From: Kitasatospora purpeofusca
GTDB lineage: Bacteria > Actinomycetota > Actinomycetes > Streptomycetales > Streptomycetaceae
NCBI RefSeq assembly: GCF_000718025.1
Contig: NZ_JODS01000031.1
Span: 1-64,000 of the forward strand
Direction of reading: 5' to 3'
Length of the DNA stretch: 64,000 nt
Part shown: in pieces, positions 10,028-18,545 of the stretch
Position numbering within the stretch: position 1 is the first letter of the stretch
How the letters are laid out: the number at the start of each line of letters is the position of its first letter
The notes under the pieces: model-generated
Told to the model about the DNA's origin: nothing
The model's database searches: none
What the model saw: the letters and a program-made list of their open reading frames with translations, nothing else
Made by a program: the position numbers and the translations under genes

Positions 10028-10897
10028 TTGACCGCGGCCCCGTACGACGATCCCCCCGCACGACCCGCCCTCACCGTGCTGGGAGCCGGGGTGATGGGCG
10101 TCGGAATCACCGTCCTCGCCCTCGGACACGGCCTGCCGGTCCACCTGGTCGACATCGACCGGGAACGGCTCGACCGGGCCTCGGGCCTGATCGACGGCGA
10201 ACTCCGGCTGGCCGAGCTGATGGGCGCCCTGCCCGCCGGGACGGCCCTCGGCACCCTGGCCACCGGCACCTCGCTCAAGGCCGCCGCCGGAGCCACCGCC
10301 GTGGTGGAGGCGGTCACCGAGAACGCCGCGATCAAGGCCGCGGTGCTGTCCGAGGTCTCCGGACTGGTCCGGCCCGGAACCCTGCTGATCACCAACACCT
10401 CCTCCATCCCCGTCGACGAACTGGCCGGGGCCCTGGAGCGGCCGGAGGAACTGGTCGGCACCCACTTCATGAACCCGCCCTACCTGATCGGCACCGCCGA
10501 AGTGGTTCGCGGCGCCCGGACCGGGGACGCCGCGATGGCCGCCGTGGCGGCCCTGCTGACGACCCTGCGGCGGCGCGCGGTGGTCGTCCGGGACGCACCC
10601 GGCTTCGTGACCAGCCGCATCCTGCACCCGATGATCAACGACGCGGCCCGGGTCGTGGAGGAGGGCACGGCGACCGCCGAGGACGTCGACGCCCTGATGC
10701 AGGGCTGCCTGGGACACCCCACCGGCCCGCTGCGCACCGCGGACCTGATCGGCATCGACAACCTTGTCGACTCCCTCACCGTCCTCCACGAACGCACCGG
10801 CGACGACGGCTGCCGCCCCGCCGAACTGCTGCTCCGGCTGGTCAGCGAGGGGCGGCTGGGCCGCAAGTCCGGGCGCGGCTTCTACGACTACGGCTGA
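10028..10897 (+). CDS. fkbK: 3-hydroxyacyl dehydrogenase for methoxymalonyl-ACP (FkbK-like)
   Basis: A 289-residue 3-hydroxyacyl-CoA dehydrogenase family protein. The Rossmann motif GAGVMGVG is at the N-terminus, with a conserved THFMNPP segment and a helical C-terminal domain ending RKSGRGFYDYG. In FK520 and ansamitocin clusters FkbK-type enzymes oxidise glyceryl-ACP to 2-hydroxy-3-oxopropionyl-ACP. TTG 10028 is preferred because AAGGAG lies 6 nt upstream; GTG 10007 overlaps the PKS stop and has no such site. It follows the PKS by 17 nt and leads the fkbK-J-I-H run, so all are probably co-transcribed. Confidence 0.85.
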   Translation: MTAAPYDDPPARPALTVLGAGVMGVGITVLALGHGLPVHLVDIDRERLDRASGLIDGELRLAELMGALPAGTALGTLATGTSLKAAAGATAVVEAVTENAAIKAAVLSEVSGLVRPGTLLITNTSSIPVDELAGALERPEELVGTHFMNPPYLIGTAEVVRGARTGDAAMAAVAALLTTLRRRAVVVRDAPGFVTSRILHPMINDAARVVEEGTATAEDVDALMQGCLGHPTGPLRTADLIGIDNLVDSLTVLHERTGDDGCRPAELLLRLVSEGRLGRKSGRGFYDYG

Positions 10898-10950
10898 GCA
10901 CCGTGCCCGAGCCGAGCACCGCACCCGATCACCCCGACGAGGAGAAGGCC

Positions 10951-11232
10951 ATGACCACAGCGAACACGCCCAACACCCACGACCTGGAGAAGGAGCTGCT
11001 GGGCTTCCTGGAGGCGCGCACCGGAACCGCCTGGGACGCCGACACCGACCTGTTCGACGCCGGCGGCCTGTCGTCCCTGTTCGCCATGCAGGTGGTGGTG
11101 CACCTGGAGCAGACCTACGCCATCGCCGTCCGCGGCGCGGACCTGCGGCTGGACAACTTCCGCACCGTCCGGCGGATGGCGGAGCTGGTGGACCGGCTCC
11201 GGGTGCCCGCCGCCGGGGGCCTGAATGGGTGA
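10951..11232 (+). CDS. fkbJ: Discrete acyl carrier protein for methoxymalonyl extender unit (FkbJ-like)
   Basis: A 93-residue stand-alone ACP. The phosphopantetheine attachment region is DAGGLSSLFAMQ, with serine after GL as in other discrete extender-unit ACPs. It would carry the C3 unit from glyceryl to methoxymalonyl. GAGGAGAAGG precedes ATG 10951. Its stop overlaps the start of the acyl-CoA dehydrogenase gene by 8 nt (ATGGGTGA), a sign of translational coupling. Confidence 0.85.
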   Translation: MTTANTPNTHDLEKELLGFLEARTGTAWDADTDLFDAGGLSSLFAMQVVVHLEQTYAIAVRGADLRLDNFRTVRRMAELVDRLRVPAAGGLNG

Positions 11233-12340
11233 GGACCTGCGCGGTGCCATGACCTCCGTCACCCTGCGGGCCGGCGACCTGGCGGGGGAGTGGGACCGGA
11301 GCGGCCTGATCCCGCGGGCCCTGCTCCGCGAACTCGGCGCCGAGGGCCGGTTGTGCGCCGAAGTCCCGGAGCAGTACGGCGGCTGGGGGCTCAGCAGCAC
11401 GGACAGCGGCGCGTACACCGCCCATGTGGGCGGGCTGTGCAGCTCGCTGCGCAGCGTGATGACCTCCCAGGGCATGGCGGCCTGGACCATCCAGCGCCTG
11501 GGCACCGCCGAGCAGGCGGCCGCCCACCTTCCCCGGCTGACCGGCGGCGCACTGGCGGCGGTCGGCTTCAGCGAGCCCGGTGCCGGCAGCGACCTCTCGG
11601 CGATGACGACGACCGTCCGCCGGGACGGCGACGCGGTCGTCGTCGACGGGCACAAGAAGTGGGTGACCGCCGCCCACTACGCCGACCTGCTGGTCGTCGT
11701 CGGCCGCTACGAGGACGGCGCGGTGGCCGTCGTGGTGCCCGCCGACACGCCCGGCGTCCGGATCGAGCGGATCGCCGACCCGCTCGGCTGCCGCGCGGCC
11801 GGGCACGCCGACGTCCACCTCGACGGGGTGCGGCTGCCGGCCGACAGCGTCCTGGGCGGTCACGGGCTGCCGCCCGCCCTGCTGGTGACGACCGCGCTGG
11901 CCTACGGGCGGATGTCCGTCGCCTGGGGGTGCGTGGGCATCCTGCGGGCCTGTCTGGCGGCGGCCACCGCACACGCCGCCGGACGGGAGCAGTTCGGCCG
12001 GCCGCTCGCGGAGCACCAGCTCGTCGCCGGACACCTCGCCGACCTCTACACGGCGGAGCAGGTGGCCACGCGGGCCTGCGAGCACGCCAGCCGCTGCTGG
12101 GACGAGGGGTCGCCGGACCAGGTGGTGGCGACCGTACTGGCCAAGCACGTGGGTGCGACCCAGGCCGCGCGGGGCGCGGCGACGGCCGTCCAGGTACTGG
12201 CCTCGGCCGGCTCCCGGGACGGGCACACGGTGGCCCGGGCGTACCGGGACGCCAAGCTGATGGAGATCATCGAGGGCAGCAACGAGCTGTGCCGGCTGAT
12301 GCTGGCGCAGCACGCCCTCGCCAGCGCGGGGGCACCGTGA
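11225..12340 (+). CDS. fkbI: Acyl-CoA dehydrogenase family enzyme for methoxymalonyl-ACP (FkbI-like)
   Basis: A 371-residue flavin-dependent acyl-CoA dehydrogenase homologue. Recognisable segments are GFSEPGAGSDLSAM (FAD/substrate region), EQFGRPLAEHQLVAGHLAD and the C-terminal IIEGSNEL stretch of the family. In methoxymalonate pathways FkbI acts on the ACP-bound C3 unit rather than on a CoA ester. The start at 11225 overlaps the ACP gene; a second ATG at 11249 is possible. Confidence 0.85.
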   Translation: MGEDLRGAMTSVTLRAGDLAGEWDRSGLIPRALLRELGAEGRLCAEVPEQYGGWGLSSTDSGAYTAHVGGLCSSLRSVMTSQGMAAWTIQRLGTAEQAAAHLPRLTGGALAAVGFSEPGAGSDLSAMTTTVRRDGDAVVVDGHKKWVTAAHYADLLVVVGRYEDGAVAVVVPADTPGVRIERIADPLGCRAAGHADVHLDGVRLPADSVLGGHGLPPALLVTTALAYGRMSVAWGCVGILRACLAAATAHAAGREQFGRPLAEHQLVAGHLADLYTAEQVATRACEHASRCWDEGSPDQVVATVLAKHVGATQAARGAATAVQVLASAGSRDGHTVARAYRDAKLMEIIEGSNELCRLMLAQHALASAGAP

Positions 12341-12375
12341 GCGGGCCCGCGGCCGAGAGGACGAGGAAGGACGAC

Positions 12376-13506
12376 ATGGCCGACACCGTCAAGTGCCTGG
12401 TCTGGGACCTGGACGACACCCTCTGGCAGGGCACGCTGCTGGAGGACGGCGAGGTGCACCTGCCGGACGAGGTGCGCAAGGTGGTGATGGAGCTCGACTC
12501 CCGGGGCATCCTGCAGTCCGTCGCCAGCCGCAACGACCACGAGCACGCCTGGGCCCGGCTGGAGGCGTTCGGCCTGGCCGAGTACTTCGTGCTGCCGGAG
12601 ATCGGGTGGGGCGCCAAGTCCGAGTCGGTGCGCCGGATCGCCGACCGGCTGAACTTCGCGCTCACGACCGTCGCCTTCGTCGACGACCGGCCCGCCGAGC
12701 GCGCCGAGGTAACCTTCCACCTGCCCGACGTCCGGTGCTACCCGGCCGAGGAGGTCCTCGCCCTCCCCGGACTCGCCGAGTTCACCCCCGCGACGAGCAC
12801 CGTCGACTCCCGGCGGCGCCGCGAGATGTACCAGGCGGGCTTCCTCCGTGACGCCGAGCGGGCGGCCGCCCCCGGCCCCGACGAGGAGTTCCTGCGCTCC
12901 TTGGACCTGCGGATGCGCATCGGCCGGGCCACCGGCGAGGAGCTGTCCCGGGTCGAGGAACTCACCCTGCGCACCAGCCAGATGAACGCGACCGGGGTCC
13001 ACTACCCGGACGCGGTGCTGCGCGGCCTGATCACCGACCCCCGGCACGAGGTCCTGGTGGTCACCCTCACCGACCGGTTCGGCCCGCACGGTGCGGTCGG
13101 CGTCCTGCTGCTGGAGCGGCACCCGGGTCTGTGGCACCTCAAGCTGCTCGCCACCTCCTGCCGGGTCGTCGCCTACGGCGCCGGCGCGACCCTGCTGAAC
13201 TGGCTGGCCGACTCCGCCGCCCGGTCCGGAGTCCACCTGGTCGCCGACTTCCGGGAGACCGAACGCAACCGGATGATGGAGATCGCCTATCGGTTCGCGG
13301 GCTTCGAGGGCCTGGACGAAGCCCCGTGCCCGTGTGCCGCCGTCCTCGCACCGGCTCCGGAGGACTCCGGGCTCCAGCGTCTGCACCTGGTCCCCGGCCC
13401 GCGTGTGGTGTCCACCGTCGTCACCGTGGACGCGGTCGACCTGGGCGTGCCGGACCTGGGCGTGCCGGACCTGGATGTGCCGGACCCGGGCGTGCCGGGG
13501 AGCTGA
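12376..13506 (+). CDS. fkbH: FkbH-like HAD-family glyceryl transferase/phosphatase
   Basis: A 376-residue FkbH-family protein. The N-terminal HAD motif is VWDLDDTLWQGTLLEDGE; FVDDRPAERAEV is a second HAD motif; the C-terminal half is GNAT-like (GAVGVLLLERH). FkbH enzymes take 1,3-bisphosphoglycerate, remove phosphate and load glyceryl onto the ACP, the first step of methoxymalonyl-ACP synthesis. AGGAAGGA precedes ATG 12376. The last 20 or so residues are four copies of a pentapeptide like DLGVP encoded by 15-bp tandem repeats (13438-13497), a tail not expected for the family. Confidence 0.88.
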   Translation: MADTVKCLVWDLDDTLWQGTLLEDGEVHLPDEVRKVVMELDSRGILQSVASRNDHEHAWARLEAFGLAEYFVLPEIGWGAKSESVRRIADRLNFALTTVAFVDDRPAERAEVTFHLPDVRCYPAEEVLALPGLAEFTPATSTVDSRRRREMYQAGFLRDAERAAAPGPDEEFLRSLDLRMRIGRATGEELSRVEELTLRTSQMNATGVHYPDAVLRGLITDPRHEVLVVTLTDRFGPHGAVGVLLLERHPGLWHLKLLATSCRVVAYGAGATLLNWLADSAARSGVHLVADFRETERNRMMEIAYRFAGFEGLDEAPCPCAAVLAPAPEDSGLQRLHLVPGPRVVSTVVTVDAVDLGVPDLGVPDLDVPDPGVPGS

Positions 13507-13519
13507 ACGTGCCGGAAAG

Positions 13520-13569
13520 GAGCCCGGGAACGTCGTTGACCGCCGCGGCGGTCCGGCGCTCCCGGGCTC
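13520..13569. terminator. Large stem-loop between convergent fkbH and fkbG
   Basis: A 10-bp outer stem (GAGCCCGGGA at 13520-13529 with its complement at 13560-13569) encloses a perfect 16-bp palindrome at 13538-13553. The position between two converging stop codons fits a bidirectional terminator. There is no T-run, as is common in this group. Confidence 0.6.
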
Positions 13570-13582
13570 CGGCCAGCCGCCC

Positions 13583-14245
13583 TCAGCGCTTGCGGACGAG
13601 TGTGATCCCGTCGGCCATCACCAGCAGCGACAGCTCCACCCGGGGGTCCTGGTGCAGCAGTCGGTTCAGGGCCCGGACCCCGGCGGTGTCCGGGTCCGTC
13701 GCGGCCGGATCGGCGACCCGGCCGAAGAAGAGGGTGTTGTCGACGACGATCAGGCCGCCGGAGCGCAGCAGTGCCAGCGAACTCTCGTAGTAGGAGACGT
13801 AGTTGGTCTTGTCCGCGTCGACGAACACCAGGTCGAAGCTCGCCGGCCCGCGTTCGGCCAGCAGCGCGTCCAGGGTGGCGGAGGCGTCGCCGATCCGCAG
13901 GTCGATCCGGGAGTCGACCCCGTCGCGCTTCCAGAAGTCGGCGCCGATGGCCGGCCACCGGTCCTCGATGTCGCAGGACACCAGCACTCCGTCGGCGGGG
14001 AGCGCGCGGGCCATGCACAGGGTGCTGTAGCCGGTGAAGGTGCCGATCTCCAGCACCGCCCGTGCCCCCGTCAACCCGACCAGCAGGGCCAGCAGTTGGC
14101 CCTCCTCCGCCATCACCTGCATGGCGGTCCCGCCGGGCAGGTCCGCGGTGGTCTCCCGCAGCTCCCTCAGCAGGTCGTCGTCACGGAGGGAGACTTCCCG
14201 GACGTAGGCGAGCAGGTCGTCGGTGGCTGTTGTCTGGTCGGCCAT
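13583..14245 (-). CDS. fkbG: SAM-dependent O-methyltransferase for methoxymalonyl-ACP (FkbG-like)
   Basis: A 220-residue class I O-methyltransferase of the catechol/caffeoyl-CoA type. SAM motif I is LEIGTFTGYST; FVDADKTNYVSYYE and VVDNTLFFG are the metal and substrate motifs of the family. It would methylate the 2-hydroxyl of hydroxymalonyl-ACP and so complete the extender unit started by fkbK-J-I-H. Unlike those genes it lies on the opposite strand, downstream of the AfsR-like regulator and 137 nt from it, so the two may be expressed together. Confidence 0.85.
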   Translation of the reverse strand: MADQTTATDDLLAYVREVSLRDDDLLRELRETTADLPGGTAMQVMAEEGQLLALLVGLTGARAVLEIGTFTGYSTLCMARALPADGVLVSCDIEDRWPAIGADFWKRDGVDSRIDLRIGDASATLDALLAERGPASFDLVFVDADKTNYVSYYESSLALLRSGGLIVVDNTLFFGRVADPAATDPDTAGVRALNRLLHQDPRVELSLLVMADGITLVRKR

Positions 14246-14382
14246 GGCGAGGGGGTCCTCTCGAAGGGGATCGGAGCGAAGCGGATCGGGGCGGAAAGAA
14301 TCGGCGTGAAAGTGGTCAGCGGGAGAGTGCCCGGGCGATGGGGGCCGGGCCCCGGGCGCCCGTCGCCGGGCCGCCGGCGCGG

Positions 14383-16296
14383 TCACCCGGCGCGCCTGTA
14401 CGGGTGGTCGTGCCGGCCCACGGCGGCCGCCTGCGCCTGCTCGAGGGCGTACGCCTGCAGCAGCGCGTCCAGCCGGTAGCGCCCCTCCGCCGGCGCACCC
14501 AGCAGGTTCGCCTCGACCAGGGCGTCCAGGGCCTCCTCGGCCTGCGCCTCGGGACAGCCGAGCATCACCGCGACCCGGCTGCTGGAGACCGAACGCGCTC
14601 CGGCGGCCCCCAGCGCGGTGAACACCTCGGCCGGGTCGACCGCCGCCGGGCCGGCCTCGGCCGGAGCCGTCCGCCGGAGCCCGCCATGGTCGGCGTCGAG
14701 GGAGGGCCGGACACCGAGGTCGCCCGCGAACAGTTCGTCCAGCAGCCGCGGGGCCTCCGTGAGCCGGCGGGCGAAGTGCCCGATGCTCCAGTGCGGGCGC
14801 TCCAGCAGCCGGGTCCCGGCGATCCGGATCGCCAGCGGCAGGCCCGCGCAGACCGTCAGCACCGAACGGGCCGCCCGCGGTTCGGCGCCGATCCTGGCCG
14901 GGCCGACGATGTTGCCCAGCAGTTCCAGCGACCCGGCGTCGTCCAGCGGGTCGAGCAGAAGGGTGCGCGCCCCCTCCAGATCGGCCAGCCGCCGTCGGCT
15001 GGTCACCAGCAGCCTGCTGCCCCCGCTGCCGGGTATCAGCGGCCGCACCTGCGCGGTGCTGGAGGCGTTGTCGAGGACCACCAGCAGCCGGCGGCCCGCG
15101 GTGAGCGAGCGGTAGAGGCTCGCCCGTTCCGACTCCTCCTCGGGTATCTCGTCCCGGGGCACACCGAGGTCCGCCAGGAACCGCGGCAGCACCGCCCGGG
15201 CGGTCAGCGGCCGCGCGGCTCCGCCGAGGTCCGCGTAGAGCTGGCCGTGCACCGAGGAGCCGCGCACGGCGTGCGCCGCGTGCAGGGCCAGCGCGCTCTT
15301 GCCGACACCGCCCCGGCCGGTCACCACAGCCGTCGCCACCATGCCCGCCGGCATCGTGCCGGCCGTGAGGAAGTGCTGCAGCCGCGCCAGCGCACCGGAA
15401 CGGGCCGCCAGCGGCAGCGGGACCGAGGGGAGCTGCGCCGGACTCGGCCAGCAGGACCTTTCCCAGGCGGTGGGCGGCACCGTCGCGACGGCCGCCTCCG
15501 GGGCCGTCGCGGGCTGCGTCAGCGGGTCGGGCGTACGGGGCCGGTCGTGGGCCGCGAGGATGCTCCGGTGGACCGCCCGCAGTTCGGCGCCCGGCTCGGC
15601 GCCGAGCTGCTCGACGAGCAGCACCCGGGTGCGCCGGTAGAGGTCCAGGGCCTCCGACTGCCGTCCCGAGCGGAACAGCGCCAGCATCAGTTTGCCCACC
15701 AGGGCTTCCCGCAGGGGGTGCTTGCGCACCAGCCGCGTCAGCTCCGGCACGACCTCGGCGTGCCGCAGCAGCGACAGCTCCGCGTCGAACCGCAGCTCCG
15801 TGGTCTGCAGGCGGAGCTCCTGGAGGTAGCGGCCCTCCACATCGCGCAGCGTCCGCGACGGGATGTCGACCAGCGGCTCCTCGCGCCACAGGGCGAGCGC
15901 CTCGGCCAGCTCGGCGGAGGAGCCCTCCAGGTCTCCGCGCTCGGCCAGCTCCGCGGCGCGCCGGCGGTGGGCCGTGAACTGTCCGAGATCGCTCTCGTGC
16001 TCGCCGAGTTCGAGGAGGTAACCGGGCGCCCGGGTGAGGATCCGGGCGGAGGCGTGCTCGCCCAGGGACTGCCGCAGGCGCATCACATAGGTGCGGACGG
16101 TCGCGGCGGCACTCGGCGGCGGGGCGTCGTCCCAGACGTACTCGGCGATCCGGTCCACCGAGATCACCCGGTTGGCGTTGAGCAGGAGCGCCGCCATGAC
16201 CACGCGCTGCCTCGGCGCCGACACGTGCACCTCACGTGCGTCCAACCGGACCGAAAGCGGGCCCAGCAACAGGAAGTTCAAGGGAGTCCTCTTCAT
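14383..16296 (-). CDS. AfsR/SARP-family pathway regulator (wHTH-BTAD-NB-ARC)
   Basis: A 637-residue regulator. An OmpR-type winged helix lies in about residues 1-95 (LLGPLSV start), a BTAD domain in about 95-245 (REALVGKLMLALFRSGRQ), then an NB-ARC ATPase with Walker A TGRGGVGKSALAL and Walker B RRLLVVLDNAS, and a short winged-helix end. The C-terminal TPR sensor of full-length AfsR is absent. ATG 16296 places the HTH where SARPs normally begin; TTG 16353 in the same frame is an alternative. Such proteins activate polyketide clusters. It is divergent from the thioesterase gene across a 515-bp spacer. Confidence 0.85.
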   Translation of the reverse strand: MKRTPLNFLLLGPLSVRLDAREVHVSAPRQRVVMAALLLNANRVISVDRIAEYVWDDAPPPSAAATVRTYVMRLRQSLGEHASARILTRAPGYLLELGEHESDLGQFTAHRRRAAELAERGDLEGSSAELAEALALWREEPLVDIPSRTLRDVEGRYLQELRLQTTELRFDAELSLLRHAEVVPELTRLVRKHPLREALVGKLMLALFRSGRQSEALDLYRRTRVLLVEQLGAEPGAELRAVHRSILAAHDRPRTPDPLTQPATAPEAAVATVPPTAWERSCWPSPAQLPSVPLPLAARSGALARLQHFLTAGTMPAGMVATAVVTGRGGVGKSALALHAAHAVRGSSVHGQLYADLGGAARPLTARAVLPRFLADLGVPRDEIPEEESERASLYRSLTAGRRLLVVLDNASSTAQVRPLIPGSGGSRLLVTSRRRLADLEGARTLLLDPLDDAGSLELLGNIVGPARIGAEPRAARSVLTVCAGLPLAIRIAGTRLLERPHWSIGHFARRLTEAPRLLDELFAGDLGVRPSLDADHGGLRRTAPAEAGPAAVDPAEVFTALGAAGARSVSSSRVAVMLGCPEAQAEEALDALVEANLLGAPAEGRYRLDALLQAYALEQAQAAAVGRHDHPYRRAG

Positions 16297-16811
16297 CGCA
16301 CGATCGGTGGGCAAGACTGCCACCAGCGTCTTGGGTGGCCTTGTGCGGGTCAACGCGGTCCTGTCGTGTCTAGGTGTATTCCTAGAGCACAGGTCTTGCG
16401 CTCATGCCGGGTTTACGCTGCGCGGCACCGTCACGGCAGTCGGGACAGGCCGGCGCCCGGCGCCGCCGCTCTCCGGACGGGGAGCCCTGGCGCAGCACCT
16501 GATCGGGCTTGCTCCACTGTTCCACCGGGTACCCGTGCTCCGCACCACAACGTTCCCACCATTCGCTGGCGAAACAGCCGGAATCGAACCGGACATGAGC
16601 GGTCGGGTGCGGTCCGATGCGTACTTGCTGATATTCCGATGGACATGGCAGGCTGTCATATGCCGCGCTCGTGACTCGCCGAGCGCCGTCGATCGGAGAT
16701 TCCCGTATCAGCAAGTACCAGTCGGCCACCGTTGCCGAGGGTGCCCCACGTGGTCACCACACCCCGCCCGCAGGCACCGCGCGGATTTCTCGAAAGGAAT
16801 GAAAGGCCGAC
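16297..16811. promoter_or_regulatory. Divergent control region with 13-bp perfect inverted repeat
   Basis: This 515-bp stretch between the AfsR-like gene and the type II thioesterase has no convincing gene. Its clearest feature is GTACTTGCTGATA at 16621-16633 and the exact reverse complement at 16706-16718, 72 bp apart, in an AT-richer patch. A regulator dimer could bridge the arms, or they could be two separate half-sites. No clear SARP heptamer repeat was recognised. Confidence 0.55.
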
Positions 16812-17573
16812 ATGACCTCCCTCTCCTTGGGCAGCGACCTGTGGTGCCGCCGCTTCCATCCCTCGCCGACAGCCACGCGCCGACTGGTCTGCTTTCCGCA
16901 CGCCGGCGGCTCGGCGAGTTTCTACTTCCCGGTGTCCGCCGCGTTGTGCGGCCCGGTCGACCTCCTGGCCGTGCAGTACCCCGGCAGGCAGGACCGCCGG
17001 GAGGAACCCGGGGTCCAGGACCTGCACCGCACGGCCGACGAAGTGGCCGAAGCGCTGCGCCGCTGGGACGACCTCCCCCTGACTCTCTTCGGGCACAGCA
17101 TGGGTGCGCTGGTCGCCTTCGAGGTGGCGCGGCGGATCGAGCGCGCGGGCGGTCGGATCGACCACCTCTTCGTCTCCGGTCGGAAGGGGCCGTCCGCGGA
17201 CGGGCCCGAGCTCGCCCACCCGCTCGACGACGAGGGCATCGTGGCCGAAGTCAGAGCGATGAGCGGCACCGACGCCCGGCTCCTGGAGGACGAGGAGTTG
17301 CTGGGGATGGTGCTGCCCGCGCTGCGCGGCGACTACCGGGCCCTGGGGGCCTACCGGGCCGACCGCGACGCCGCGGTCGACTGCCCGGTCACCGCCGTGG
17401 TCGGGGACCGGGACCGCTGGACCCCGGTCCCCGAGGCCGGGCGCTGGCGCGACCGCACGACGGCGGCCTTCGACCTCAAGGTCTTCCCCGGCGGGCACTT
17501 CTACCTCAGCGACCGGGCGGACGAGGTGACCAACATGCTCCGCGAGCACCTCGCCGGCACGCTTCGGGCCTGA
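16812..17573 (+). CDS. Type II (editing) thioesterase
   Basis: A 253-residue alpha/beta hydrolase of the GrsT/RifR type. The motif LVCFPHAGGSAS near the N-terminus, GHSMG (Ser96), GDRDRWTP (Asp) and GGHFYL (His) form the expected catalytic set. These enzymes remove aberrant acyl groups from PKS carrier proteins and are usual partners of macrolide synthases. GAAAGG sits just upstream of ATG 16812. It begins a rightward run with the LuxR-type gene 32 nt downstream. Confidence 0.9.
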   Translation: MTSLSLGSDLWCRRFHPSPTATRRLVCFPHAGGSASFYFPVSAALCGPVDLLAVQYPGRQDRREEPGVQDLHRTADEVAEALRRWDDLPLTLFGHSMGALVAFEVARRIERAGGRIDHLFVSGRKGPSADGPELAHPLDDEGIVAEVRAMSGTDARLLEDEELLGMVLPALRGDYRALGAYRADRDAAVDCPVTAVVGDRDRWTPVPEAGRWRDRTTAAFDLKVFPGGHFYLSDRADEVTNMLREHLAGTLRA

Positions 17574-17605
17574 GACCACGGACGACAGGAAAGGAAGACC
17601 GAGGA

Positions 17606-17986
17606 GTGACACCGGCAGCGACCTCCGAGGAGATCAAGCCCGCGCCGCGGCCGACGCGGTCCGAGCCCGCCGACGACGCCGGTCCGACGGGCGGGCACCT
17701 TGCCGGCGGTGCGGACGTCCGGCGGCTGACCGCCGTGGACGTCCGCATTCTGGAAGGCGTCGCGATCGGCACCTCGACCGCACGGCTGGCGGCATCGCTC
17801 TATCTGAGCCGGCAGGGCATCGAGTACCGCATCGGGCTGATGATGCGCCATTTCCAGGCCGCGAACCGGCCCGCCCTGGTCTCCCGGGCGCACTCCCTCG
17901 GTGTGCTGAGCGTCGGGGCATGGCCGCCCCGCGTTCTCCCGGAATTCCACGAGTCCGAGAAGAAGGTGGCGCGCACTGTTCCCTGA
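17606..17986 (+). CDS. Small LuxR-type helix-turn-helix protein
   Basis: A 126-residue protein with a disordered, Pro/Glu-rich N-terminus and one C-terminal HTH of LuxR type (about residues 35-105: LTAVDVRILEGVAIGTSTAR then AASLYLSRQGIEYRIGLMM). There is no receiver, ATPase or ligand domain, so it is probably a stand-alone DNA-binding regulator of the cluster. GTG 17606 follows AAGGAAG with 9-nt spacing. Its target genes cannot be told from the sequence. Confidence 0.7.
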   Translation: MTPAATSEEIKPAPRPTRSEPADDAGPTGGHLAGGADVRRLTAVDVRILEGVAIGTSTARLAASLYLSRQGIEYRIGLMMRHFQAANRPALVSRAHSLGVLSVGAWPPRVLPEFHESEKKVARTVP

Positions 17987-18052
17987 ACTTCCCCGTGGGC
18001 CCCGCCCGGGCGGACAGGCCGAAATCAAATCATTTCCGAGGGCGGACAATGC

Positions 18053-18082
18053 ATGCCGATGGTGTGCTATCGGCCATTTTTT
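18053..18082 (+). terminator. Intrinsic terminator with T6 run
   Basis: GCCGAT (18055-18060) pairs with ATCGGC (18069-18074), the stem extends further with one bulge, and TTTTTT follows at 18077-18082. It lies about 70 nt after the LuxR-type gene. U-tailed terminators are uncommon in this GC range, so it stands out. Confidence 0.65.
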
Positions 18083-18545
18083 CAGACCCGGATAGCGTAT
18101 CGATATCGCGTCACGAGACAGGTTCCCGAACCTCCGGTCGAACGCCGTATTCTGCGTACTGTCCTGTCGTGCCCACTTCTGCCGCACCACGCACGGTCCG
18201 CACCACCAACCCCTCCTTCACACCGCGGCACAGGAGCTGTCAGGAGTTCGGGGTACCTGTTTCGGCGGCGGCGTCGGGGCCGAGCCGCACGGCCTGGAGC
18301 TGTACCGGACCTCCCGGTCCGTGCAGGGGTGGTTCGAACAAGTCTCCGTGCAAACCCGGTCCGGTGGTCAGTCGGAGATCCTGACCACCGCCTAGGGCCT
18401 CGGCATCGACCTCTCCGGCGCCCCGGCCCTGTTGTGACCGCCGCCACTGCGCCGACTCCGGCGATGACCGACGGCGTCACCCCGGCCCGGAAGAAGCCCC
18501 GATCCGTTCCCCGTCCTCTCGACTCCCTCGTGGAAAGGCTCACGC
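18083..18545 (+). pseudogene. Spacer with a possible gene remnant (18240-18437)
   Basis: No intact gene lies between the LuxR-type gene and the sugar O-methyltransferase. In the frame of base 18240 a stretch reads like the end of a normal protein (GLELYRTSRSVQGWFEQ), meets TAG at 18393, then continues in frame as GLGIDLSGAPALL to TGA. A CTG-to-TAG change would explain the internal stop. The family was not recognised. An AT-rich patch with several TATCG elements sits at 18085-18110 and may hold a promoter. Confidence 0.3.

Noticed and set aside
16354..16811. Short frames in the AfsR-thioesterase spacer
   Set aside because: None has a ribosome-binding site or typical codon bias; the stretch behaves as a promoter region.
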